DNA of 64,000 bases from Ahrensia marina (lineage in GTDB: Bacteria; Pseudomonadota; Alphaproteobacteria; Rhizobiales; Rhizobiaceae): NCBI RefSeq assembly GCF_001293565.1, contig NZ_JXMU01000001.1, positions 186,001 through 250,000 on the forward strand, given 5' to 3'. Below are positions 24,451 to 35,703 of this stretch, in pieces; positions within the stretch are counted from its first letter, which is position 1, and the number at the start of each line of letters is the position of its first letter. A program made the translations under genes and the position numbers. The notes under the pieces are model-generated. The model did no database searches. It worked only from the letters and a program-made list of their open reading frames with translations, and was not told the DNA's origin.

Positions 24451-25569
24451 TTACGGTTGCGTCGTTTTAAGCTCTGCAACTGTCTTTCCTGACGCAATAG
24501 CCTCTGTCAGGTCTGCAAGCAAGATGTCGGCCCGTGGTTTGCCAGCCGCTTTTGCGGCCGCCGCCATTTTGGCGAGCACATCAGGAGATTGAATCAATTG
24601 TTCGAATTCGCGTGCAATGATATCGGCATCAAGATCTCCCTGCCGCATCACCTTGGCACCGCCAACCGCTTCCAGCGCTGCGGCATTGGCTGCCTGATCA
24701 TGATCGAGCGCATGCGGATAAGGGACAAAAATCGCAGGACGGCCGATCGCTGCGATTTCTGACACCGTTGATGCGCCCGAACGCGCCATAACCAGATGTG
24801 CATCGCTGATACGGCGCGGCAAATCGGAAAAGAACGGCGAGACATCGGCTTTCACACCAAGCGTCGCATAGGCGGCGCGTGCTTCATCTTCGTCTTCCGG
24901 CCGTGCCTGCTGTGTCAAATGGATCCGCTTGCGCAAGCTCTCTGGCATCTTGGCCAATGCGGCGGGAATTGTTTTGGAAAAGAACTGGGCGCCTTGGCTA
25001 CCGCCAAAAATCACAAGATTTATAGGACCGGTTTTGCCGATAGGAGCATAGGCTTTTTCGCTCGCCTCTTTCACCGCCGGGCGGACCGGATTACCCGTTT
25101 CAACAATCTTGTCGGCAAATTCACCTTTTGCCTTCAGGAACCCGCCCGCAATCAGAGTGACACGCTTGGCCAGCATTTTGTTGGCGCGGCCTGCAACAGC
25201 GTTTTGCTCGTGGATCATCGTTGGCATTTTGCCGCTGGCAGCTATAAGCGGCGGCACTGTCGGATAACCGCCAAAGCCAATAACGGCTCTGGGTTTCAAG
25301 TCTCCGATCAACCGTTTTGACGTGACCATCCCTTTCATCAGGGTCAGCACCGCCTTGACGATCTTGATCGGGTTGACGCCCGATGGCGATGCCGCATCAA
25401 TCACATGTGTCTGTAAAGCGGGAAAATTGGCCGTATATTGCTGCGCACGTTTGTCTGTTGCCAGATGAATTGTCCATCCGCGTTTATTCAGTTCATGAGC
25501 AAGGGCTTCGGCAGGAAACAAATGGCCACCAGTACCACCTGCCGAAAGAAGAATTACACCTTTTGTCAT
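24451..25569 (-). CDS. murG: Undecaprenyl-PP-MurNAc-pentapeptide N-acetylglucosaminyltransferase
   Basis: MurG adds GlcNAc to lipid I to make lipid II on the cytoplasmic face of the membrane. The GT-B fold glycosyltransferase has the N-terminal loop [18 protein letters not shown] (residues 8-25), the [14 protein letters not shown] region, the second glycine-rich loop [13 protein letters not shown], and the donor-binding region [19 protein letters not shown]. It lies 3 bases after ftsW and 35 bases before murC. Confidence 0.97.
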   Translation of the reverse strand: MTKGVILLSAGGTGGHLFPAEALAHELNKRGWTIHLATDKRAQQYTANFPALQTHVIDAASPSGVNPIKIVKAVLTLMKGMVTSKRLIGDLKPRAVIGFGGYPTVPPLIAASGKMPTMIHEQNAVAGRANKMLAKRVTLIAGGFLKAKGEFADKIVETGNPVRPAVKEASEKAYAPIGKTGPINLVIFGGSQGAQFFSKTIPAALAKMPESLRKRIHLTQQARPEDEDEARAAYATLGVKADVSPFFSDLPRRISDAHLVMARSGASTVSEIAAIGRPAIFVPYPHALDHDQAANAAALEAVGGAKVMRQGDLDADIIAREFEQLIQSPDVLAKMAAAAKAAGKPRADILLADLTEAIASGKTVAELKTTQP

Positions 25570-25572
25570 CGC

Positions 25573-26733
25573 TTACTCCGCTGCTTCCAAACCGCCTTCC
25601 ATAGACGAATGGAAGCGCACTTTCCCTGCGCGCGATTCTGGGCGTTTTCGTGTCAGAGCCAGCAGAAATCCGGCTGTCAGCGCAACAGCGATCATCGACG
25701 AGCCGCCATAGGAAACAAATGGCAATGTCATGCCTTTTGCCGGCATTAGTTGCAGATTAACCGAAATATTGATCATCGATTGAAACCCGATCAGGATAAC
25801 AAGGCCGGAAACGGCAAAGCGCCGGAAATGGTCTGTTTCGCCAAAAGAGCGTTTTAAACCGTGCAACACGATAAAGGCGAAAACCGCCACCAAAACCATG
25901 CACAGGATGATGCCATATTCTTCGCCAAGAACAGAGAAAATAAAGTCTGTGTGGCTGTCCGGCAGAACACGCTTTACGGTGCCCTCGCCTGGCCCCTGCC
26001 CAAACCAGCCGCCACGCACAATCGCCTCGCGGCCCATATCCACCTGAAAGGTATCGCCTTCGCCGGTCAGGAAGCGGTCAATACGGCCTGCCACATGCGG
26101 CAGCGCGTAATAGGCAAACACAAGACCCACTGCGCCGATGCCGCCAAGCACAGCAATCCATAACCATGACATGCCGGCCATAAAGAACATTGCGCCCCAT
26201 GTACCGGCCAGCAAAATCGTCTGTCCCAGATCCGGCTGCGCCACCAAAAGCCCGACAATGGCGATGAACAAAATTCCCGCAAACAGATTGCCCGGAATGT
26301 CCGGTCGCCGCTGGCGTTCCGCAAACATCCATGCGCAAATAACCACAAAGGCAGGTTTCATGAATTCCGAGGGCTGAAGCTGAAAACCGAGAATGCTGAC
26401 CCAGCGCCGTGAACCTTTAATTTCAACGCCGAAAAACAGCGCCATAACCATAAATACAATCGATCCTGCAAGCACGACCAGTGCAAGCCGCCTGACCTGT
26501 CGCTCATCAAGAAAAGAGACGGCGATCATGACAGCAATCGTAGGCAGCAAAAACACAGCATGACGTTTAACAAAGTGGAAGCTGTCAAGGCCGATACGCT
26601 CGGCCACGTTCGGGCTGGCGGCAAAGGACAGAACCATGCCAAAGCCGATAAGTGCTAGAAATGCGACCAGCAACCACCTGTCAACGGTCCGCCACCATTC
26701 TGCGCCTGCACTACGGTCACTGCGTCCATACAT
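25573..26733 (-). CDS. ftsW: Peptidoglycan glycosyltransferase FtsW
   Basis: FtsW is the SEDS-family polymerase of septal peptidoglycan, working with FtsI. The 386-residue protein has about ten membrane helices, with SEDS motifs GSRRWVSILGFQLQPSEFMK, AQPDLGQTILLAGTWGAM, the periplasmic loop GREAIVRGGWFGQGPGEG, SHTDFIFSVLGEEYG and the C-terminal LPFVSYGGSSM. The start overlaps the murD stop by one base (TAATG). Confidence 0.97.
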   Translation of the reverse strand: MYGRSDRSAGAEWWRTVDRWLLVAFLALIGFGMVLSFAASPNVAERIGLDSFHFVKRHAVFLLPTIAVMIAVSFLDERQVRRLALVVLAGSIVFMVMALFFGVEIKGSRRWVSILGFQLQPSEFMKPAFVVICAWMFAERQRRPDIPGNLFAGILFIAIVGLLVAQPDLGQTILLAGTWGAMFFMAGMSWLWIAVLGGIGAVGLVFAYYALPHVAGRIDRFLTGEGDTFQVDMGREAIVRGGWFGQGPGEGTVKRVLPDSHTDFIFSVLGEEYGIILCMVLVAVFAFIVLHGLKRSFGETDHFRRFAVSGLVILIGFQSMINISVNLQLMPAKGMTLPFVSYGGSSMIAVALTAGFLLALTRKRPESRAGKVRFHSSMEGGLEAAE

Positions 26734-28061
26734 TAGCTTTCCCCTTCCACTTTGCCTTCAAGTGGCAGTTTTTCAACCGCTGCGACAAAAGCTTCGCCAC
26801 GTTTTTCAAAATTTGAAAACTGGTCAAAACTTGCTGCCGCCGGTGCCAAGAGTACCACAGGTTCATGGTGCGAACTTTGCGCCGCATCCGCTGCCGCATG
26901 TTTTACGGCCACGTCAAGCGTTGCGGAAATCTCATAAGCCACATCTTCGCCCAGTGTCGCCGCAAACGCAGGGGCCGCTTCACCGATGAGATATGCTTTT
27001 ACAATATTGCCGAACAAAGGACGCAGCGGTTCAATACCGCCTTCTTTTGCAAGTCCGCCCGCGATCCAGTGAATAGAAACAAAACTTGAAAGCGATTTTT
27101 CCGCCGCATCGGCATTGGTCGCTTTACTGTCATTGACGAACTTGGTTTTTCCGCGTTCGGCAATAATTTGCATGCGGTGCGCAAGTCCCGGAAAGGATTT
27201 GAGCGCCGCCATCATCTCTTCCGGCTCAAGGCCCAGAATTCGCCCCGCTGCGGTCGCGGCCAATGCGTTCTGCATATTATGCGCGCCGCGCAGTGATGGC
27301 GCATCGCTCAGATCAAGCATGGCACCATATTGTTCGACATCAACAAGCATCGCGTTTTCAATACGTGCGGCAATCGCAGCCGACCATTGATCGCCAACGC
27401 CAATGACAGCCTGCACCGATTTGGCAACAAGCTGTTCTTTAATCGCGGCATAATTTTCCATTGAGCCGTGACGGTCCAAATGGTCCGGCGATAAATTGAG
27501 CAATATGCCGACATCGGGGTCAAGAGATGGTGCCAGATCAATCTGGTAGGATGAACATTCAATCACATAGACACGGCCGTCTTGCGGCTCTTCCAGTGCA
27601 AGAACGGGAACACCGATATTGCCGCCCATCTGAACATCGCGTCCTGATTGTCTAAACAAATGGGCAACCAGTGCTGTTGTTGTTGATTTGCCGTTCGTAC
27701 CTGTAATGGCGATGAATTTCGCGGTGGTCTGCGCTTCTCGGCGCTGACGGCAAAACAGCTCGACATCGCCTATGATTTCCACATCAGCGCCGCGCGCCAG
27801 ATCAACCGACCAATGCGGCTTGGGATGGGTGAGCGGCACACCGGGCGAGAGTACAAAACTGTCTATCTTCCCCCAGTTCAACTCATGCAAATCGACACAA
27901 TTAATGCCTTTGGCCCGTGCGCGCGCCACACTATCCGGATTATCATCCCAAGCATAAATTTCCGCGCCGCCGGCAACAAGAGCCTCGGCAGTCATGATGC
28001 CAGAGCCGCCCAAACCAAAAAGAGCGACTTTTTTAGCGGCCATGACTGTAAGTTTGATCAT
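26733..28061 (-). CDS. murD: UDP-N-acetylmuramoyl-L-alanine--D-glutamate ligase
   Basis: MurD adds D-glutamate to UDP-MurNAc-L-Ala. It starts with the uracil-binding motif [17 protein letters not shown]; the P-loop is [19 protein letters not shown] and the central-domain [21 protein letters not shown] is present. The C-terminal domain begins near [20 protein letters not shown]. The ATG at 28061 has AGGT upstream; an ATG six codons later is possible but less well supported. It lies 9 bases after mraY. Confidence 0.96.
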   Translation of the reverse strand: MIKLTVMAAKKVALFGLGGSGIMTAEALVAGGAEIYAWDDNPDSVARARAKGINCVDLHELNWGKIDSFVLSPGVPLTHPKPHWSVDLARGADVEIIGDVELFCRQRREAQTTAKFIAITGTNGKSTTTALVAHLFRQSGRDVQMGGNIGVPVLALEEPQDGRVYVIECSSYQIDLAPSLDPDVGILLNLSPDHLDRHGSMENYAAIKEQLVAKSVQAVIGVGDQWSAAIAARIENAMLVDVEQYGAMLDLSDAPSLRGAHNMQNALAATAAGRILGLEPEEMMAALKSFPGLAHRMQIIAERGKTKFVNDSKATNADAAEKSLSSFVSIHWIAGGLAKEGGIEPLRPLFGNIVKAYLIGEAAPAFAATLGEDVAYEISATLDVAVKHAAADAAQSSHHEPVVLLAPAAASFDQFSNFEKRGEAFVAAVEKLPLEGKVEGES

Positions 28062-28070
28062 CGTGGTGAC

Positions 28071-29153
28071 CTAACGCAGTTTGAGTGTGGAAAGACCGAT
28101 CAGCGCCAGAATGAGCGCTATGATCCAGAAACGGATAACAACTTGGCTTTCCGTCCAGCCCTTCTTTTCAAAATGGTGGTGAATAGGTGCCATCAAGAAC
28201 ACGCGCTTGCCGGTTATCTTAAAATAGCCGACCTGAATGATAACGCTGAGCGCTTCCATGACGAACAGACCGCCAATAATAGCCATGACGATCTCGTGCT
28301 TGGTGGCAACAGCAACAGTGCCGATCAATCCGCCAAAGGCCAGCGAACCGGTATCCCCCATAAAAATCGCTGCCGGTGGTGCATTGAACCATAAAAAGCC
28401 AAGCCCCGCGCCCATCAGGGCACCCATGACAACGGCCAGATCACCTGTGCCCGGCACAAAATGAATTTGAAGATAATCGGCAAAAATCGCGTTACCGCAC
28501 AAATAGGCAATAATACCGAATGCACCCGCCGCGATCATGATTGGCACAATCGCCAAGCCATCAAGGCCATCGGTCAAATTCACCGCATTACCCGCACCAA
28601 CAATAACGAATGCAGCCACAGGAATGAAAAAGATTCCCAGATTAATCAGGAAGTCTTTGAAAAACGGAAATGCGAGACTTGAAGAAAACGGCTCGCCGCC
28701 GGCACGCATAATCACATAGGCAGCAATACCGGCTATGATAAACTCAAGGCCGAGGCGCATTTTGCCGGAAAATCCTTTGTCGGACTGTTTGGTCACTTTG
28801 AGATAATCATCATAAAAGCCGATTGCGCCGAAACCGATCATCACCATCATGACAACTTGCACATAAGTGTTGCTGAGATTGCCCCAAAGCAATGTCGCCA
28901 CAATGATGCCGACAAGTATCATCAGGCCGCCCATTGTCGGCGTGCCTGCTTTTTTCAAATGGGTTTGCGGTCCGTCAGCGCGAATAGGCTGACCTTTGCC
29001 CTGCCGCAATTTAAGCGCCGCGATAATGCGCGGGCCAAACAGAAACACAATAAAGGCGGACGTAATCAGTGCGCCACCGGTGCGGAAGGTGATGTATCGA
29101 AACAAGTTAAGAACTTGAAACTGATCAGCAAATTGCGTCAACCAGTATAGCAT
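28071..29153 (-). CDS. mraY: Phospho-N-acetylmuramoyl-pentapeptide-transferase
   Basis: MraY transfers phospho-MurNAc-pentapeptide to undecaprenyl phosphate, giving lipid I. The 360-residue protein has ten hydrophobic segments and the family motifs [36 protein letters not shown] (with the catalytic Asp pair), [29 protein letters not shown] and the His-rich cytoplasmic loop [20 protein letters not shown] precedes the ATG. It is 44 bases downstream of the fused murE-murF frame. Confidence 0.97.
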   Translation of the reverse strand: MLYWLTQFADQFQVLNLFRYITFRTGGALITSAFIVFLFGPRIIAALKLRQGKGQPIRADGPQTHLKKAGTPTMGGLMILVGIIVATLLWGNLSNTYVQVVMMVMIGFGAIGFYDDYLKVTKQSDKGFSGKMRLGLEFIIAGIAAYVIMRAGGEPFSSSLAFPFFKDFLINLGIFFIPVAAFVIVGAGNAVNLTDGLDGLAIVPIMIAAGAFGIIAYLCGNAIFADYLQIHFVPGTGDLAVVMGALMGAGLGFLWFNAPPAAIFMGDTGSLAFGGLIGTVAVATKHEIVMAIIGGLFVMEALSVIIQVGYFKITGKRVFLMAPIHHHFEKKGWTESQVVIRFWIIALILALIGLSTLKLR

Positions 29154-29197
29154 TATTGAATTCCCCTAAACCGCTGCGACGCAGCGTTACCCTCATG

Positions 29198-32083
29198 TTA
29201 CGCAGCGCTATACGCTTTCAAAAGCGATTTAACAATTTTTGAAAACCTGATGCCGTTGGACGACTTAATCATGATCACATCTCCGGCAGACGGAACGGTG
29301 GCAAACTCTTCGGCCAGCATATCGGCATCATCGAAATAGCGCGTGTTGAATTCATCGCCAAGAGCCGCTTCAAGCGCGTTCATTTCTGAACCGGCAAGAT
29401 AGACATCTTTAATGCCCAGCCTTGTTAGCGGATCGGCAAGGGCCGCATGGAGCTTCTGCGAGAATTTGCCCATTTCGAGCATGTCACCCAGAACAGCGAT
29501 GCGGCGGCCGCGCCCTTTCGGGTTCATCGACGCCAATGTTTCAAGCGCCGCCTCCATAGAGGCAGGGTTGGCATTGTAGCTCTCGTCAATCAGCGTGAAC
29601 GTCCCGTCACCAACCTTCAATTCATAATGGCGGCCACGCCCGCTTGATGCGGTCAGACGTGCCAGAGAATGGCTGACTTTGCTCATATCCGCATCAATCA
29701 AATGAGCGGTGGCGAGCACGGCCAGCATGTTCTGAACCACATGTTTGCCCGGCACGCTAACTTTGAAAGCAACTTCCTGCCCGAAAACCTTGGCAATCGC
29801 GGTCGAGCAATCTTCCAGATATTCCGCATTTTTAAGCACAACATCGCTGCGCCGGTTTGAACCGTATCCGACAATATTTTTCACGCCGGACTGCTCTGCG
29901 ATTTCGCTCAACAGTTTAAAGCGCTTGTCATCCCGATTGATGACAGCCGTACCGCCACGCACAAGGCCGCTAAAGATTTCGCCCTTGGCGTGGGCAATTT
30001 CATCAAGGGTTTTAAAATGTCCCATATGCGCTGCCGCAACCAGCGTGACAATGGCAATATGTGGCTGCACCATTTTTGAAAGCGGCGTTATTTCACCGGC
30101 ATGGTTCATCCCGATTTCAAAAACACCAAAATCGGTTTCCTGCGGCATACGGGCCAAAGTCAGCGGTACGCCCCAATGATTGTTAAATGACGCTGCCGAG
30201 GCATGGACTTTTCCGCAACCTTCAAGCGCATGGGCAAGCGCGTCCTTTGTCGTGGTTTTACCGGCAGAACCGGTCACCGCGATGATTTTGGCTTTTGAAC
30301 GCGCCCGCGCGGCTCTGCCCAAAAGCTCCATCGCATAAAGAACATCGTCAACAACCATGAGCGGCGTTTGGATCCGGCCAAGCGCGGGCAGTTTTTTCTC
30401 GTCAACCACCAATACGGCTGCACCGGCTGCCGCTGCAGCAGTGGCATAATCATGCCCGTCAACACGGTCGCCTTTGATAGCAAAAAAGGCCTCACCTTTT
30501 TGCAATGTGCGCGTATCAATTGAGATGCCTGTAATTTCCTCAGGAACGCCATGCACCGGACGTGCGTTCATGGCATCGACCATTGCTTTGCCGGTCCACA
30601 ATGGCATGTCACCAACCGGACCAACTTCCTCAATGGCAATACGCGCTTCTTCATGATCAGAAAACGGATGCTTCACGCCATTGATCGTCTGGCCTGTTTC
30701 GTGTCCCTTGCCTGCAATAACAAGTGTATCGCCTTTGCCAAGGTTTGAAATGGCTGTACGGATTGCTTCACGGCGGTCGCCGATCTCCATCGCGCCTTCG
30801 CTCACATCCATAATAGCTTTGCGTATGAGCGCAGCATCTTCAGTTCGCGGATTATCATCGGTCACATAAACAACATCGGCCAGCCGTGTTGCGATTTCAC
30901 CCATAATCGGACGCTTGCCTGTGTCGCGGTCCCCGCCACACCCGAAAACAACGGCAACCTTGCCTGTTGTGAAAGGACGAACAGAGAGTAAAACCTGCTC
31001 CAACGCTTCGGGTTTATGCGCATAGTCCACATAAACCAAAGCACCATTATTGGTGGTGTCGACATGTTCCAACCGGCCCGGTGCGCCTTTTAATTCTTCC
31101 AGCGCCTTAAATGCGGTGGCAGCGTCAACGCCGGTTGCGATACACAGTCCGGCGGCGACCAATGCATTGGCGATCTGAAAATCTCCGGCAAGCGGCAACT
31201 CAATACGATAGATTTTGCCATCATGCGCAACTTCAGCGATTTGGCGGTGCCGTTCATGCTCAACGCGCTTGAGCGTAATGTAATCACCCTTGCGGCCCAC
31301 AGTCATGACAGACAAACCGGCTTTCGCTGCGGCATTGACTGCTTTTTCCGAATAGGCATCATCAGCAAAAATAACAGCCGGAGACTTTGGCGCCATCAGC
31401 GTATCGAACAGACGCATCTTCGCGGCCAGATAATCATCAACCGTTGGATGATAATCCATATGGTCACGGCCAAGATTGGTAAAGGCGGCAGCAGCCAGTT
31501 TCACACCGTCAAGGCGGCGCTGTGTCAGCCCGTGGCTGGAAGCTTCCATAGCAACATGGGTTACACCCTCAGCAGCCAGGTTACGCATTTCTATGTGTAG
31601 AACAACGGGATCAGGCGTCGTCAGCGAACCTTCAATAACGCCGCTCGGCCGTTCAATGCCTGTTGTCCCGATACTGGCCGCTTGCACACCTGCAAATGTA
31701 TAAATCTGTCGCACAAATGCCGCCACAGAAGTCTTGCCCGCTGTTCCTGTAACAGCAACCACAGTTTCAGGTTGCGGACCGTAAAAAGCTGCCGCCAGAA
31801 GCGCCAGAGTGCGGTGCGGGTCCGGAACATGCAGAACCGGCACACCAATATCACCCAAATCATCATTCGGGCCGCACACAACAATCAGCGCCCCTTTTTC
31901 AACTGCGTCCAAAGCAAATTGCGCGCCGTTTGTTTTTACACCGGATAAAGCAACAAAAATTTCACCGGCTGAAATCTCGCGTGAATCCGCACTCACGCCA
32001 TTGGCTTCAATTTCAGGCAATACGGCACCTGACTTCAGTTCCAGTGCATTATTAAGGATAGGAGATAATTGGGTTAAGAACAT
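29198..32083 (-). CDS. murE-murF: Fused MurE-MurF ligase (UDP-MurNAc-tripeptide synthetase / D-Ala-D-Ala-adding enzyme)
   Basis: One uninterrupted 961-codon frame holds two complete Mur ligases. Residues 1-492 are MurE: P-loop VTGTAGKTS (111-119), central domain [20 protein letters not shown], and the meso-diaminopimelate signature DNPR (410-413), so it should add mDAP. Residues 493-961 are MurF: it begins with a methionine ([13 protein letters not shown]) that looks like an ancestral MurF start, then [20 protein letters not shown] and P-loop [11 protein letters not shown] (603-613). Both halves have the length of the separate enzymes, so nothing is lost. MurE-MurF fusions are known, for example in Bordetella. 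The start is the ATG at 32083, with 44 open codons above it of non-family sequence. It follows ftsI by 43 bases. A sequencing indel that removed a stop is the alternative. Confidence 0.92.
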   Translation of the reverse strand: MFLTQLSPILNNALELKSGAVLPEIEANGVSADSREISAGEIFVALSGVKTNGAQFALDAVEKGALIVVCGPNDDLGDIGVPVLHVPDPHRTLALLAAAFYGPQPETVVAVTGTAGKTSVAAFVRQIYTFAGVQAASIGTTGIERPSGVIEGSLTTPDPVVLHIEMRNLAAEGVTHVAMEASSHGLTQRRLDGVKLAAAAFTNLGRDHMDYHPTVDDYLAAKMRLFDTLMAPKSPAVIFADDAYSEKAVNAAAKAGLSVMTVGRKGDYITLKRVEHERHRQIAEVAHDGKIYRIELPLAGDFQIANALVAAGLCIATGVDAATAFKALEELKGAPGRLEHVDTTNNGALVYVDYAHKPEALEQVLLSVRPFTTGKVAVVFGCGGDRDTGKRPIMGEIATRLADVVYVTDDNPRTEDAALIRKAIMDVSEGAMEIGDRREAIRTAISNLGKGDTLVIAGKGHETGQTINGVKHPFSDHEEARIAIEEVGPVGDMPLWTGKAMVDAMNARPVHGVPEEITGISIDTRTLQKGEAFFAIKGDRVDGHDYATAAAAAGAAVLVVDEKKLPALGRIQTPLMVVDDVLYAMELLGRAARARSKAKIIAVTGSAGKTTTKDALAHALEGCGKVHASAASFNNHWGVPLTLARMPQETDFGVFEIGMNHAGEITPLSKMVQPHIAIVTLVAAAHMGHFKTLDEIAHAKGEIFSGLVRGGTAVINRDDKRFKLLSEIAEQSGVKNIVGYGSNRRSDVVLKNAEYLEDCSTAIAKVFGQEVAFKVSVPGKHVVQNMLAVLATAHLIDADMSKVSHSLARLTASSGRGRHYELKVGDGTFTLIDESYNANPASMEAALETLASMNPKGRGRRIAVLGDMLEMGKFSQKLHAALADPLTRLGIKDVYLAGSEMNALEAALGDEFNTRYFDDADMLAEEFATVPSAGDVIMIKSSNGIRFSKIVKSLLKAYSAA

Positions 32084-32126
32084 CTTTGTCTCGGAATCAG
32101 TGAAATCTGTTCGGCTTATACGCTGC

Positions 32127-33824
32127 TTAATACGACACTTGTAAGGCCTCTCGGTCCGTATAAAATTTTGGCTGTATACCAAGCAAAGAAGCTGACCGGC
32201 GAATAATCGCCTCAACCATCGGCGCAGCGTTCAAACCGGCTGTCGCACTATAATTGCCTTCTTCGGGTTTCGGCTCATCAATAATCGTTAAAATCACATA
32301 TTCAGGGTCATCGATCGGAAATGCCGCCAGAAAGGCATTGAAGCGCACATCATTGGAATATCGTCCATTGACAACCTTTTCAGCCGTTCCTGTTTTGCCG
32401 CCCATATAAAAACCTTCAACCTCAGCATTGCGGCCCGATCCCTGCTCCACATTCAAGCGGAAAAGATAGCGCATTTCGGCACTTGTTTTGGCCGAAATCA
32501 CCTGCTCGCTGATTGCATCGGCCTGCTCTTTCGTGCGCGGCAGGAAGGTCGGATTGATCAGCTTGCCGCCATTAACAAGTGCGGCAGCCGCCATCGCTGT
32601 CTGCAGCGGTGTTGTCGTGACACCGTGACCGAAAGAGATCGTGATAGAGTTCAGCTTCTTCCACTCTTTAGGCTCAAGCGGCCGTGCGGTTTCCGGCAAT
32701 TCGGTTTTCAGCATGTCCAGAAGGCCAAGCTTTTTCAAAAACGCGCGATGCCCGTCAATCCCAACAACATCAGCCATTTTCGCTGTGCCGATGTTGGAAG
32801 AATAGATGAACACTTCCGGTACAGTCAGCACGCGCTTTTTGCCGTGGAAATCATTGATCGTAAATCGCGCGATCTTGATCGGTTTACTTGCGTCGAAACG
32901 GCTGTTTAACGTGACTTTGCCGCTGTCGAGCGCCATGGCGGTTGTAAACGCTTTGAACGTCGATCCCATTTCATAGGTACCGGCCGCCATACGGTTCAGC
33001 CGGTCCTTGTCATTGGCGTTAAACGGATTGTTCGGATCATAATCAGGGACCGAAGACATGGCGACAACTTCACCGGTATTCGCATTTAAAATCACGGCAC
33101 CGGCGGCAATGGCTCTGTATTTTTCCATCGCACGCACCAGTTCGTCACGCACAATGTGCTGAACACCCGCATCGATGGACAATTTTACCGGCGGCAGTTC
33201 GGCAGAGACATCAAGCCCCAATTCCTGCAATGTGCCGACGCCCTGATTGTCGATATATTTTTCAATGCCGGAAATACCGGCATTATCAATATCAACAAGG
33301 CCGAGAATGTGAGCGGTATTCGGCCCGCCAGGATAGAATCTGCGGGTTTCGTTTCGAAAGCCGATGCCGGGAATACCCAGCGCCAGAACCTGTGCCTGCT
33401 GCTTGGGTGTAATTTCCCGGCGCAGCCAAACAAAACCGGCGCCCGATGACAGCTTTCGATGCCATTCCTTATAGTCCACATCCGGTAAAACGGTCGATAG
33501 CGCCTCAACGGCTTCATCCGGATCAATAATGCGGCGCGGCTCTCCATAAAGCGACGCGACACGAATATCGGACGCCATAATGACACCATTGCGGTCAACC
33601 AAATCTGGCCGCGCGGCCATATTGCGGTCAACCGACCCATAACTGCGCCCTTGATCAATGTCGGTTAGGCCATATTGAACAAGCCGCCCGCCAATAACGC
33701 TATAAACCGCGATAAAGCAGCCCATGGCGATAATGACGCGGTTTCTGCTCGACGCAGCAGAAATTGCCGGTTTTCGGTGCTGTTCAACAGACTTTAATCG
33801 CGGTTTGATAAAGGGAAATCGCAT
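32127..33824 (-). CDS. ftsI: Peptidoglycan D,D-transpeptidase FtsI (PBP3)
   Basis: FtsI is the class B penicillin-binding protein that crosslinks septal peptidoglycan. One membrane anchor (about residues 30-48) is followed by the pedestal domain and the transpeptidase domain with all three active-site motifs: STFK with the nucleophile at S288, SSN at 342-344, and KTGT at 477-480. The 565-residue length from the ATG at 33824 is normal; the open frame above it reads through ftsL in another frame and is discarded. The start lies one base from the ftsL stop codon, and FtsL and FtsI are neighbours in the divisome. Confidence 0.96.
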   Translation of the reverse strand: MRFPFIKPRLKSVEQHRKPAISAASSRNRVIIAMGCFIAVYSVIGGRLVQYGLTDIDQGRSYGSVDRNMAARPDLVDRNGVIMASDIRVASLYGEPRRIIDPDEAVEALSTVLPDVDYKEWHRKLSSGAGFVWLRREITPKQQAQVLALGIPGIGFRNETRRFYPGGPNTAHILGLVDIDNAGISGIEKYIDNQGVGTLQELGLDVSAELPPVKLSIDAGVQHIVRDELVRAMEKYRAIAAGAVILNANTGEVVAMSSVPDYDPNNPFNANDKDRLNRMAAGTYEMGSTFKAFTTAMALDSGKVTLNSRFDASKPIKIARFTINDFHGKKRVLTVPEVFIYSSNIGTAKMADVVGIDGHRAFLKKLGLLDMLKTELPETARPLEPKEWKKLNSITISFGHGVTTTPLQTAMAAAALVNGGKLINPTFLPRTKEQADAISEQVISAKTSAEMRYLFRLNVEQGSGRNAEVEGFYMGGKTGTAEKVVNGRYSNDVRFNAFLAAFPIDDPEYVILTIIDEPKPEEGNYSATAGLNAAPMVEAIIRRSASLLGIQPKFYTDREALQVSY

Positions 33825-33825
33825 C

Positions 33826-34206
33826 TTAATTGCCTTGCCCCTCTTCAATAGAACCGGTTTGCAAATCATCAATCGCTTCGCCTGCGATAATGTCTCCGAT
33901 ACCGTCACCCGGTGTAAAAACAGGTACGCCCGGCAACTCGTCAGCAAGAATAAGCTGGTTCGAATCTGTCACCCGCAATCCCAGTTCCTGCTCGTAGCGC
34001 TTCACAAGCCGCTCAAGGCGTGACGGATGGCTCAAAAATGCCCAGTCGGCTTTCAAAAGGTCGATCGTCTCGCGCTCAAGAGCGATCTTTTTCTCCAACT
34101 CGCGAATTTCAGCAAGCTTCTCCTCGGCTTCATGTTTAACCTGATAGGTCCATGTTGCAGCCGCAATCACCAGCCCCAGAAACAAGAGATTTATCCAGCG
34201 CATCAT
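33826..34206 (-). CDS. ftsL: Cell division protein FtsL
   Basis: FtsL is a small bitopic divisome protein. The 126-residue product has one membrane helix (INLLFLGLVIAAATWTYQ, about residues 5-22), then a periplasmic coiled coil (HEAEEKLAEIRELEKKIALE) and the conserved segment LKADWAFLSHPSRLERLVKR. The ATG at 34206 is preceded by GGAG at eight bases. The gene begins one base after the rsmH stop codon. The tail is acidic. Confidence 0.92.
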   Translation of the reverse strand: MMRWINLLFLGLVIAAATWTYQVKHEAEEKLAEIRELEKKIALERETIDLLKADWAFLSHPSRLERLVKRYEQELGLRVTDSNQLILADELPGVPVFTPGDGIGDIIAGEAIDDLQTGSIEEGQGN

Positions 34207-34207
34207 T

Positions 34208-35251
34208 TCAGCGTCTCCGTCGCAATGAATTATTTGAACCGGCGTCTTTGAAACGCGGCCAAGGCAGATTAGGAAGTTTGAAAATCGAAAAATCGAGATC
34301 GTCGCGCTGGCCACCTGTGCGCGTGCCATGGCGCAATTTTGCCGACCGCGCACGCGGGTTAACGCTGGCTTCACCCTCGCTTGCACTCACCATGGCTTTG
34401 CCCTCAATCGCGTAAAGCGATTGCGAAGGCGCTGACGCAGGCAAAAAGCGCGAACCGCCAGCATTGCCGGTCCGGTCCTGAAAATAGCGTTTCACAATTC
34501 TGTCTTCGAGTGAGTGGAATGTGACGACGACGAGCTTGCCCCCGACCGCCAAGACCTTTTCAGCAGCATAAAGCGCATGCGCCAGCTCATTGAGTTCATC
34601 ATTGACGAATATGCGCAAACCCTGAAATGTCCGCGTTGCAGGGTGGATTTTGTCGCCGTGTTTTCGCGGCATCACTTTTTCAATATGCTTGGCTAGTTGC
34701 AATGTCGTTTCAAATGGTGTGTCTTTGCGTACATCAACAATCGACTTTGCGATCCGGCTGGCCTGACGCTCCTCGCCTAAAATACCAATAATGCGGATAA
34801 GGTCGTTGACCGCAAACGTATTGACGACATCAGCCGCACTGATACCTGATTGCGCCATGCGCATATCAAGCGGTCCGTCAAAGCGGAACGAAAAGCCGCG
34901 CTCGGCCTGATCGAACTGCATGGATGAAACACCGATATCCAGAACAACGCCATCAACGGATCCGGGCTCGAAATGCGTGTCCATGGAAGAAAACGGCGCT
35001 TGAATAAGAGACAATTGTTCTCCGCGCTCCGATAGCAGAGCCTGTGCATCGGCAATCGCATTCGGGTCCTGGTCAAAACCGGTGACACGCGCACCGCAAT
35101 CCATAATCGCTTTTGAATAACCGCCCGCACCAAAAGTGCCATCGATTATATGTTTGCCATCATTGGGTTCAAGCGCTTCCAGCACTTCTGGCAACATAAC
35201 AGGAATATGGGGCGCTTCCGCGCTTGACGGATTATCGGTTTTACCGGTCAT
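34208..35251 (-). CDS. rsmH: 16S rRNA (cytosine(1402)-N(4))-methyltransferase RsmH
   Basis: RsmH (MraW) methylates C1402 in the decoding centre of 16S rRNA. The 347-residue enzyme shows [13 protein letters not shown] at the start, the SAM loop [36 protein letters not shown], the inserted helical domain, and the C-terminal motifs [16 protein letters not shown] and [16 protein letters not shown]. The ATG at 35251 overlaps the mraZ stop by four bases (ATGA). A much longer open frame upstream lies within mraZ in another frame and is not part of the gene. Confidence 0.97.
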   Translation of the reverse strand: MTGKTDNPSSAEAPHIPVMLPEVLEALEPNDGKHIIDGTFGAGGYSKAIMDCGARVTGFDQDPNAIADAQALLSERGEQLSLIQAPFSSMDTHFEPGSVDGVVLDIGVSSMQFDQAERGFSFRFDGPLDMRMAQSGISAADVVNTFAVNDLIRIIGILGEERQASRIAKSIVDVRKDTPFETTLQLAKHIEKVMPRKHGDKIHPATRTFQGLRIFVNDELNELAHALYAAEKVLAVGGKLVVVTFHSLEDRIVKRYFQDRTGNAGGSRFLPASAPSQSLYAIEGKAMVSASEGEASVNPRARSAKLRHGTRTGGQRDDLDFSIFKLPNLPWPRFKDAGSNNSLRRRR

Positions 35252-35703
35252 GATGCTTGTTTCCCCGCATCCTGATTGCGTTTTTCCAGCAACCGTGCGC
35301 GCACCTGTGCGCGATGATCGGCAAACTGCTCTGGATCCCACATCTGGAAAAACTGTCCGCGTCCCACAAATGCGATCTGGTCCTTGATGCCCGTATGCTC
35401 GCGTATGAAATCCGTCACTTGCAGACGCCCCGACCCATCCACTTTGAAAAATGCGCCATCGCCATGGCAAAAGATCGACATATCGTCTGACGAGCGCAAA
35501 AACGGATCGTCCAGCGCTATTTTTTCTTCGTATTTTTCCAGCAGGTCCATACCGCCCGCATCGATTGCGGGCATATCGATGGATTGCAGAGCGTAAAGAT
35601 CGCTCAAACCCTTCAATTGCAGCACGGAGCGAAATTGCGCCGGAACGGAAACGCGTCCCTTGGCATCGATCCGGTTGACCGCATTTGAAAGAAATCGCTC
35701 CAT
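35248..35703 (-). CDS. mraZ: Transcriptional regulator MraZ
   Basis: MraZ is an AbrB-fold DNA-binding protein that represses its own dcw operon. The 151-residue protein has two copies of the fold; the N-terminal one contains the family motif [19 protein letters not shown], the second [17 protein letters not shown]. The ATG at 35703 has GGAAC just upstream; a start six codons further up is less likely. It is the first gene of the dcw cluster, and TGGG repeats that fit its operator lie about 250 bases upstream. Confidence 0.95.
   Translation of the reverse strand: MERFLSNAVNRIDAKGRVSVPAQFRSVLQLKGLSDLYALQSIDMPAIDAGGMDLLEKYEEKIALDDPFLRSSDDMSIFCHGDGAFFKVDGSGRLQVTDFIREHTGIKDQIAFVGRGQFFQMWDPEQFADHRAQVRARLLEKRNQDAGKQAS

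Noticed and set aside
33826-34386. A 186-codon FtsL with a long N-terminal extension
   Set aside because: The extension overlaps the end of rsmH and would put the membrane helix at residue 65; the ATG at 34206 has GGAG and gives normal FtsL size.
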